A stretch of 64,000 bases of DNA from NCBI GenBank assembly GCA_001771575.1, contig MEUD01000001.1, positions 351,277 to 415,276 on the forward strand, read 5' to 3'. This DNA comes from a candidate division WOR-1 bacterium RIFOXYB2_FULL_45_9. GTDB lineage: Bacteria > Margulisbacteria > WOR-1 > O2-12-FULL-45-9 > XYB2-FULL-48-7. Numbering within the stretch: the first letter of the stretch is position 1; every line of letters starts with the position of its first letter. The position numbers and the translations under genes were made by a program. The notes beneath the pieces are model-generated. The model saw only the letters and a list, made by a program, of their open reading frames with translations, made no database searches and was not told the origin of the DNA. Below are positions 58,996 through 64,000 of this stretch, in pieces.

Positions 58996-59021
58996 TAACC
59001 GCTCGCTTAAGCGAGAGGTTA
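58996..59021. repeat. TAACCGC-family palindrome (copy D)
   Basis: TAACCGCTCGC and GCGAGAGGTTA flank TTAA, with one mismatch. The outer TAACC/GGTTA ends are the same as in the other copies, but the inner arm word differs (CTCGC for GCGCA). Confidence 0.75.
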
Positions 59022-59270
59022 GTCGTAAACGCCAAAGGCTTGGTGCTTATACTTAGAGCTTTATACGCTGTTCATATACCCTGTGGAAAACCCCAGGGTG
59101 ACGTTGTTTTTCGCACCCCAGAGCCATATATCACATAACCATCACCCCCTCGTATGTATACATAAGATATATTATGCGACATTTGAGTTGAGTTGGTTTT
59201 TGGCTGTTTAAGGCTGTTGGTTTGGCTGTTTTTTTGACGCGGTGATTTCTCTCTCTTCCACACTGTTAGA

Positions 59271-59296
59271 TAACCACGCAATAAATTGCGCGGTTA
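59271..59296. repeat. TAACCGCGC-family palindrome (copy E)
   Basis: TAACCACGCA and TGCGCGGTTA flank ATAAAT, with one mismatch in the arms. Confidence 0.75.
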
Positions 59297-59316
59297 AATA
59301 TTTTTTCAATCTATCA

Positions 59317-59344
59317 ATAGCCGTGTACTTTAGTGCACGGTTAT
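59317..59344. repeat. TAACCG-family palindrome (copy F)
   Basis: ATAGCCGTGTACT and AGTGCACGGTTAT flank TT, with two mismatches. It lies 20 bases after copy E. Confidence 0.65.
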
Positions 59345-59354
59345 ATAAAATATG

Positions 59355-59376
59355 GCCGCGACGTTTATTCGCGGTT
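59355..59376. repeat. Short CCGCGA palindrome (copy G, degenerate)
   Basis: CCGCGA and TCGCGG flank a CGTTTAT centre, and GTTT follows, so only the inner part of the family's arms is kept. Confidence 0.45.
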
Positions 59377-59458
59377 TTATTTTCTCCAGCTAACCTCCCC
59401 TATTCAAAAATGGGAAAATTATATTGAGGTTATTTTGCCCCAAAGGTAGAAAAAGTCC

Positions 59459-61018
59459 TTAAAAAGCGAGCTCTTTCTTCATTATCCCCAGCTCCCAGAA
59501 CTCCCGCCGGCGATCGTGGCGCAAAACAACATAGCTGTCAGCCAGGGCCTTGATCCCAAAGTAATTGATCTCATTATAAAGCCCGCCGCCGGTGAGATCA
59601 TAGAGCCAAAGGTTCCCACCAATAAAAAGCTCGGTCCGCAGGTATAGATCGAGCGAAAAGCTATCCTTTAATCGGCCATATTCTTCAAAATAAAACGGGC
59701 TCAATCCGCTATCGGCTAGTGACTTGGTCAGGACCGCTTCATAAAGGATAAAATCCAGGTTAAATATCGGCCGCCTTACGGTAAGCGAGCTGGCCAGCCT
59801 GGTCCTGGTCATGCTCCCCGGTTTATATTCATCATGTTGGTAATCAAGAGAGAGATACGCCTTAGTCACGTACGGCCGAATGAACGGTGTTTCCAGGTAA
59901 TATGAAAAGTTTAGATCTGCCCCGCTCCTTAGATAATTCCTATCAATCACCTGCGCCGGAGCGTTTTCCGGATAGATCTTCGTTTCCTTGATCCGGCCAT
60001 AGGTCAAGGTCGGAACGATCGTATAAGTGTGACCAAATAACAGTCCTTTTACTTTGCCGCAAACTCTAAGGTCGTAGTCCCGATCTATAACGCTCCGGTT
60101 GATCTCTTCGTTAAAACTGTGATCGGCCCCAATGATCAAACGCGGCTCGATCCCGGCGATCTTCCGGACCAGCTCGTTGCGCTGGGCGAAACTTAGATCG
60201 CCATTGACCGTTGGATCTTCATAATAATTAAAAACATAGGAAGCTTTCCCCTGTACCGGCGACTTCTGCCAACCGGTCAGGTCAAGCTTGAACTGATGGT
60301 GGTCAGAAAGCCGGAATATTTGCTGGATCTCCGCCCCGCCCCCATCATAATCTGACAACCTAAGCGACAAATCGCCGAACCATTGCGGACTAAAAAAGTA
60401 ATGGCTGTGAACCGCCCCTTGAGTCCCATGAAAAATATCTTTCGCAGCTTCCAGCGCTGGGAACGGAAGTTCAAAATATTTCCGCCGCTGGTCGTTCAGA
60501 TATAATGGAATGTAATAAATCGGGACCGGAAAGAACTTAAAAATATTACCGCGGGCAATCGTGTAACCGGGATAGATCTCCACCCGGTTAGAATCAAAGC
60601 TGAAGATCGGATAATTAAGGGGGGAAGTCGAGACCTGGTCAGCGGTAATTTTATCGCCAAAAAACTGAACCCTCTTCCCCTTCAAATATGCCGAGAGATA
60701 CGCAAACTTTAGATTTTCTCCGGCATACTCGCCGGTCTTGGGATTGATCCGAAAGTAATCTCCCTCAAGCGTATATTGTTCGTAATTCCCTTTAAAGCCG
60801 GTCAGTTCGATCTCATCCTGGCCATAACTGACCCGATTGGCTTTGAGTTTTAACTGATCATAAGTCAGGGCTACCCCCAGTTTATTATTACGGTCAATGA
60901 TGATCTTTTGGCCGTAATAACTAGAGGCTTCCGGCCCTTTGATCGTTAGAAGGCCGGCTGGTAATTGGCGGGAATAAGTGGCCGGCCAAGCGGGAAAAGC
61001 CCAAAATAATTGGAGCAA
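59459..61018 (-). CDS. LptD-like outer-membrane protein, copy 2
   Basis: A 519-residue beta-rich protein. An OstA/LptA-like region (KIIIDRNNKLGVALTYDQLKLKANRVSYGQDEIELTG, split) is followed by the LptD pattern FKFFPVPIYYIPLYLND (about residues 160-176) and a long barrel-like part. It lies downstream of mlaEFD on the same strand, so it probably works in outer-membrane lipid handling. The 5' end is odd: no ATG or GTG fits, and the best start is TTG with no ribosome site. The hydrophobic signal sequence (VFLLQLFWAFPAWPA) seems to extend upstream into a palindromic repeat, as if the repeat had replaced the original start. Confidence 0.75.
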   Translation of the reverse strand: MLQLFWAFPAWPATYSRQLPAGLLTIKGPEASSYYGQKIIIDRNNKLGVALTYDQLKLKANRVSYGQDEIELTGFKGNYEQYTLEGDYFRINPKTGEYAGENLKFAYLSAYLKGKRVQFFGDKITADQVSTSPLNYPIFSFDSNRVEIYPGYTIARGNIFKFFPVPIYYIPLYLNDQRRKYFELPFPALEAAKDIFHGTQGAVHSHYFFSPQWFGDLSLRLSDYDGGGAEIQQIFRLSDHHQFKLDLTGWQKSPVQGKASYVFNYYEDPTVNGDLSFAQRNELVRKIAGIEPRLIIGADHSFNEEINRSVIDRDYDLRVCGKVKGLLFGHTYTIVPTLTYGRIKETKIYPENAPAQVIDRNYLRSGADLNFSYYLETPFIRPYVTKAYLSLDYQHDEYKPGSMTRTRLASSLTVRRPIFNLDFILYEAVLTKSLADSGLSPFYFEEYGRLKDSFSLDLYLRTELFIGGNLWLYDLTGGGLYNEINYFGIKALADSYVVLRHDRRREFWELGIMKKELAF

Positions 61019-61025
61019 AAAGACA

Positions 61026-61053
61026 CTAACCGCGCACTTAAGTGCATGGTTAG
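61026..61053. repeat. TAACCGCGC-family palindrome (copy H)
   Basis: CTAACCGCGCACT and AGTGCATGGTTAG flank TA, with two mismatches. It fills most of the gap between mlaD and the second lptD-like gene and borders the start of the latter. Confidence 0.75.
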
Positions 61054-61062
61054 TTAGGCAGC

Positions 61063-62184
61063 CTAGAATAATTTACCGCCCTGCGGCTTGACCCTAATCC
61101 CAAGCATGAAGTTGCTGTTACTGCCATTTAGCAGGTCGTCGGCCTGGAATAGAAGATCGAGATAATCAACTAATTCTCTTTCGTATCCCAGCCTGAATTT
61201 CGGCAAATTAGGCCTGGGGTTGTTAATATCATACAGATCGGCGATAACATTGTTCTTGTCGCCCGGCTTATAAACAAACCCGCCCCCCAATTGGCTGTTG
61301 ATCATCCCAAGCCGGAAGCTGACGCTTTCGGACATTTCACTGGTAAATAACACGTCAAGCAAGGACATCTGCCTGGTCGGGCCTTCGCCAATACCGATCC
61401 GGTAATAAACCTTATCTCCCTGGATAATATCAATATCACCGCGAACGGCGTTCGCCCGACTGCCGATATCAACGCCGCCGGAGCTTCTCATGTTGATCTT
61501 GCCAAAATTATCAAAGAACTGATTGGCGGATGATAATGTTTTTTCGGTCTCCCGGATCGTCCCTTTAACGTTTTCCTGGAAGCGAGGATCGCCGACAATA
61601 TCTTTGATCCCTTTGTTCGTTTCGCGCAATTCTTCGGTCAATCGGTTCAGGTTTTGGGTTATTTCATCGGCCATCACTACCATATTAAGGACCGAATTCT
61701 GTAATTGCGGGTTTTCCACCATTTTTCTGATATTTTCTAGGATTAATTTGCTCTCCTGAAGGTTTTTGGAACCGATATCAATAAAATCAACGATCCCGGA
61801 GGTGGTTATCCCCGGCATGACTTGCCCGCTTATATAGAGCTCGCTCGATGTTCCCGGTCGAATCTCCAGGTACTTCATGCCGACCAGCCCGTCATACGCG
61901 ACCCGCAGAGTGGAATCAACCGGGCATTTGATGTTTTGGCTAACAATGGAAAAGATGCGGATATCGGCCGGACCGGGATCAATGCGCATGACCTTGCCGA
62001 CCCGGAACCCGCGGTAGCGGACCTCCGCGCCAATGGTCAACCCTTCGGCGTTCTGGAAACTGCCGACCATTTCATAGCCTTCCCGGACCAAGAGAAGATC
62101 GGTTTTCCAAATTATCACGGCGGCCAAAGCGATCAACGCCAAAATGGTGAACGCCCCGACTTTCGCGACCGATGTTTTACCCAT
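61063..62184 (-). CDS. MlaD/MCE domain lipid-transport protein
   Basis: A 373-residue protein anchored by an N-terminal helix (VGAFTILALIALAAVIIW) with one MCE domain (about residues 38-115: GLTIGAEVRYRGFRVGKVMRID, split, then LVGMKYLEIRPG). A helical region (about 140-225: LILENIRKMVENPQ, NLNRLTEELRETNKG) and a C-terminal beta-rich part with GEGPTRQMSLLDVLFT follow. MCE proteins form hexameric tunnels that carry phospholipids across the periplasm. It is longer than E. coli MlaD and the C-terminal part may reach the outer membrane. It overlaps the ATPase gene by eight bases. Confidence 0.9.
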   Translation of the reverse strand: MGKTSVAKVGAFTILALIALAAVIIWKTDLLLVREGYEMVGSFQNAEGLTIGAEVRYRGFRVGKVMRIDPGPADIRIFSIVSQNIKCPVDSTLRVAYDGLVGMKYLEIRPGTSSELYISGQVMPGITTSGIVDFIDIGSKNLQESKLILENIRKMVENPQLQNSVLNMVVMADEITQNLNRLTEELRETNKGIKDIVGDPRFQENVKGTIRETEKTLSSANQFFDNFGKINMRSSGGVDIGSRANAVRGDIDIIQGDKVYYRIGIGEGPTRQMSLLDVLFTSEMSESVSFRLGMINSQLGGGFVYKPGDKNNVIADLYDINNPRPNLPKFRLGYERELVDYLDLLFQADDLLNGSNSNFMLGIRVKPQGGKLF

Positions 62185-62905
62185 TCTTAAGTCCTCCCGT
62201 GATGAAGCTCTTCACCACTGGATTGTTCGAGCGTTTCGTCTCTTCAGGCGACCCAACCTGTATAAACTTACCGTCATGGACCATGACCACGTCGTCGGCC
62301 ACTCGATAGACGGTCTGCAGAACATGGGTCACGACAATCGAAGTAACCCCCGCTTTTAATTTTATCATTAAATTTTCGATCGCAACAGAGGTTATCGGAT
62401 CAAGGCCGGTCGTCGGCTCATCATAGAGGATGATCTCCGGTTCAAAAGCCAGCGCCCGGGCGATGCAGACCCTCTTTTGCATGCCGCCGGAAAGCTGGGC
62501 CGGCATCATTGATTCGATCCCTTCCAGCTCGACCAACCTCAATTTTTCTTTGACCACTTCAGAGATCTTGCTTTCGCCGTAATCGGCGTGTTCGCGCAAT
62601 GGGAAAGCGATATTTTCAAAAACGCTCATTGAGTCAAAAAGGGCCGAGCTTTGAAAAATCAAGCCGACTTTTTTTCTGATGTTGGTCCAGCCGTCTTCAT
62701 TAAGGGTCAAAATATCGGTGCCGTTGATAAAGATCGTCCCGCCGGTCGGCTCTTCCAACCCGGTGATCAATTTAAGCAGAGTGCTTTTGCCGCAACCGGA
62801 AGGTCCAATAATCGCCAGCGACCGTCCATCCGGAATATCGTAGCTGACCCCTTCCAGGACCTTTAATTGCCCAAAATATTTAGTTAAATTCTTAAGCTTA
62901 ATCAT
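62177..62905 (-). CDS. MlaF-type phospholipid ABC transporter ATP-binding protein
   Basis: A 242-residue ATPase. Walker A GPSGCGKSTLLK is at about residues 34-45, the Q-loop in VGLIFQSSALFDSMSVFENIAFPLREH (about 85), the signature QLSGGMQKRVCIARALAFEP at about 138, and Walker B IILYDEPTTGLDP at about 158. The FQ..ALFDS.TV.ENV pattern and GGMQKRV are typical of MlaF/Mkl proteins. It powers the MlaE permease. Overlaps on both sides show a single operon. Confidence 0.94.
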   Translation of the reverse strand: MIKLKNLTKYFGQLKVLEGVSYDIPDGRSLAIIGPSGCGKSTLLKLITGLEEPTGGTIFINGTDILTLNEDGWTNIRKKVGLIFQSSALFDSMSVFENIAFPLREHADYGESKISEVVKEKLRLVELEGIESMMPAQLSGGMQKRVCIARALAFEPEIILYDEPTTGLDPITSVAIENLMIKLKAGVTSIVVTHVLQTVYRVADDVVMVHDGKFIQVGSPEETKRSNNPVVKSFITGGLKNG

Positions 62906-63681
62906 TTAAAGAACAATATCGACAGAAAATAGTTGACCACAAAAAGACTGATCAAGGTGGTCACGACCGAAGAGGTCGTCGCCTCCCCCACCCCTTTGGC
63001 CCCGCCATAAGTATGCAAGCCGCGGTAACAGGCGATGATCGCGATGATCATGCCAAAGAGGACGGTTTTCAGCAAACCGCCGTAAATATCCCAAAGCAAC
63101 AGGAGACGGCGGGCATTAGCGATATATTCAACCGGGTTCACTTTGCTGACGTATGTCGCGACCAGGTAACCGCCGATAAAACCGACTACATTAGCGAAGA
63201 TCGTCAGCAGGGGGAGCATCGTCATGGCAGCCAGAAAACGGGGGATGACCAGGTACCGGACCGGACTGCTCCCCAGCGCCCGCAAAGCGTCGATCTGTTC
63301 GGTAACTTTCATCGTCCCGAGCTCGGCAGTAATGGAAGCGGCAACCCTGGCGGCAACCACGATCCCGGTGATCGCCGGGCCGAGCTCGCGGGCTATGCCG
63401 ATCCCCATCACGCCGCCGACATAATTACCGGCGCCAAACTTGACGAATTCGCCGGCGATCTGCATGGCAAAAACCATGCCGACGAACGCTGAAGTGACCA
63501 GAGCCAGAGGAAGAGATTCAACGCCGATCTTGACCATTTGGTCCAATGTCAGTTTTATGTTGACCTGGCCGCGAGCGATCCCGCGGACCGTCTCCCAGGC
63601 CAGGAGCGAAACTTTCCCGACCTCCTCCAGGAGGCGCAAACTGCGGTAACCGACGTTTTCAGTTATTTTAGTGTAGGGCAT
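62902..63681 (-). CDS. MlaE-type phospholipid ABC transporter permease
   Basis: A 259-residue inner-membrane permease with five helices. The MlaE pattern is clear: ESLPLALVTSAFVGMVFAMQ (about residues 54-73), ARELGPAITGIVVAARVAASITAELGTMKVTEQIDALRALG (split; about 99-138) with the essential glutamates, and the cytoplasmic coupling region. Together with MlaF and the MCE protein it moves phospholipids between inner and outer membrane; the direction is debated for the family. Confidence 0.94.
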   Translation of the reverse strand: MPYTKITENVGYRSLRLLEEVGKVSLLAWETVRGIARGQVNIKLTLDQMVKIGVESLPLALVTSAFVGMVFAMQIAGEFVKFGAGNYVGGVMGIGIARELGPAITGIVVAARVAASITAELGTMKVTEQIDALRALGSSPVRYLVIPRFLAAMTMLPLLTIFANVVGFIGGYLVATYVSKVNPVEYIANARRLLLLWDIYGGLLKTVLFGMIIAIIACYRGLHTYGGAKGVGEATTSSVVTTLISLFVVNYFLSILFFK

Positions 63682-64000
63682 ATGGCAATTGTTCGATCAC
63701 GTCCGAAGCGATCAATCCGTTCTCCCCTTTTTCTTTCGCAGCCAAATCACCGGCCGATCCATGGACCTTAACACCGATCGTCGCCGCCGACCATGACGAC
63801 AATCCCCGAGCGGCTAGCGCGCCGATAATGCCGGTCAAAACATCGCCGGTCCCGGCGGTCGCCAGACCCGGGTTGCCGGTCCGATTTTCAAAGATCTTGC
63901 CGTCGGGGTCGGCCACCACAGTGCGCTGGCCCTTGATGACCAGGACGCAATTATATTTATGGGCGAAGCCGCCGGCTATTTCCCGGCGATGACGGTTGAT
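63668..64000 (-). CDS. nnrD: ADP/ATP-dependent NAD(P)H-hydrate dehydratase (NnrD), partial
   Basis: The frame is open to the window end, so only the last 110 residues are visible. They carry VLVIKGQRTVVADPDG and the diagnostic GNPGLATAGTGDVLTGIIGALAARG, which is the ATP/ADP-binding and catalytic region of the NnrD (ribokinase-like) fold. The enzyme repairs damaged NAD(P)H hydrates. Many bacteria carry it fused to NnrE; the window cannot show whether that is so here. It overlaps mlaE by 14 bases and so may be co-transcribed with the Mla operon. Confidence 0.93.
   Translation of the reverse strand: MNRHRREIAGGFAHKYNCVLVIKGQRTVVADPDGKIFENRTGNPGLATAGTGDVLTGIIGALAARGLSSWSAATIGVKVHGSAGDLAAKEKGENGLIASDVIEQLPYALH

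Larger units (their letters stand above)
58862..59458. other. 600-base intergenic region with clustered palindromes
   Basis: Besides the glgP promoter this gap holds four palindromes of the TAACCGCG family, a hairpin ACCCTG...CAGGGT (59078-59099), a triplicate GGCTGTT run (59203-59232) and a perfect 12-base palindrome TATGTATACATA (59153-59164). One long minus-strand open frame exists (59072-59281) but it would start inside a repeat and shows no family. No tRNA or known RNA was recognised. It may encode a structured RNA or be a repeat-rich junction. Confidence 0.5.

Noticed and set aside
59082..59090. TGTGGAAAA, the complement of the cyanobacterial-type DnaA box TTTTCCACA
   Set aside because: Only one copy is present, with no cluster of boxes, no dnaA or dnaN nearby and no AT-rich unwinding region of the usual type, so an origin is not supported.
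59072..59281. A 69-codon minus-strand open frame in the 600-base gap
   Set aside because: It would start with TTG inside a palindromic repeat, has no ribosome binding site, shows no family pattern and has low-complexity content at its start. It was left as non-coding.
1..64000. CRISPR arrays, tRNA genes, rRNA genes and intact transposase genes
   Set aside because: All intergenic gaps were read for regular spaced repeats, T-loop patterns and transposase frames and none was found by eye. A program such as tRNAscan-SE could still find something missed.

Overview
This window reads as a chromosomal segment of a free-living, diderm (Gram-negative type) bacterium of medium GC, probably from an uncultured candidate phylum related to Cyanobacteria. 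The evidence for an outer membrane is two LptD-like proteins, an Mla-type MlaE/MlaF/MlaD cassette, MltG, PBP1A and a membrane-anchored parvulin. The IMP dehydrogenase is of the GuaB3 type, which is typical of cyanobacteria and actinobacteria, isoprenoids are made by the MEP route (IspD, Dxs), and an LCP-family ligase is present. A placement such as Margulisbacteria/Saganbacteria (WOR-1) fits, but it is inferred from gene content and was not tested by phylogeny. No rRNA, tRNA, CRISPR array, prophage or intact insertion sequence was seen.

Layout. 1-4.75 kb (+): the end of a tungstate/molybdate ABC importer followed by a tightly overlapping molybdenum-cofactor operon (moeA, moaA, moaC, MOSC, mogA, DUF3467). 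4.8-12.9 kb: a release-factor-like protein (-), then a + strand housekeeping run (dnaB, lptD-like, tmk, alaS, ruvX, mltG). 12.9-17.3 kb (-): guaA, a coiled-coil repeat protein, guaB3, an HtrA protease and a zinc-ribbon protein. 17.4-21.6 kb (+): glyA, ftsE, ftsX and a parvulin-TPR protein. 21.6-25 kb (-): a phosphohexomutase and PBP1A. 25-34.3 kb: aroQ, an M24 peptidase, a transglutaminase-like TPR protein (-), ispD, a DUF212 protein, dxs, fhs, folE and two orphan proteins.

34.3-42.8 kb is the accessory part. It holds an ArsR-regulated locus with a 46-residue cysteine-rich protein and a cysteine-rich membrane protein. Next comes an AT-rich island with a 'mobile mystery protein A/B' HTH-Fic pair, an unknown divergent gene and a cluster of perfect palindromes. 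It ends with a YcaO protein preceded by an unknown coupled partner and opposed by a GNAT-like gene. 42.8-58.9 kb: small membrane and exported proteins, pgi, pgm, a WecG-type glycosyltransferase, a YgiQ radical SAM protein, a site-2 protease, LCP, ssb, a GH8 glycosidase and glucan phosphorylase. 59.4-64 kb (-): nnrD (partial), mlaE, mlaF, mlaD and a second lptD-like gene, which looks like one outer-membrane lipid operon.

Two window-wide patterns stand out. First, many genes that begin a transcription unit have a good -10 hexamer only 5-12 bases before the start codon, with no room for a Shine-Dalgarno site, which suggests frequent leaderless transcripts. Second, short palindromic repeats are scattered between and inside genes: a family with TAACCGCGCA / TGCGCGGTTA arms (eight copies), C-rich/G-rich hairpin elements that enter coding sequence (end of tupC, middle of ygiQ), and an AT-rich inverted-repeat element.
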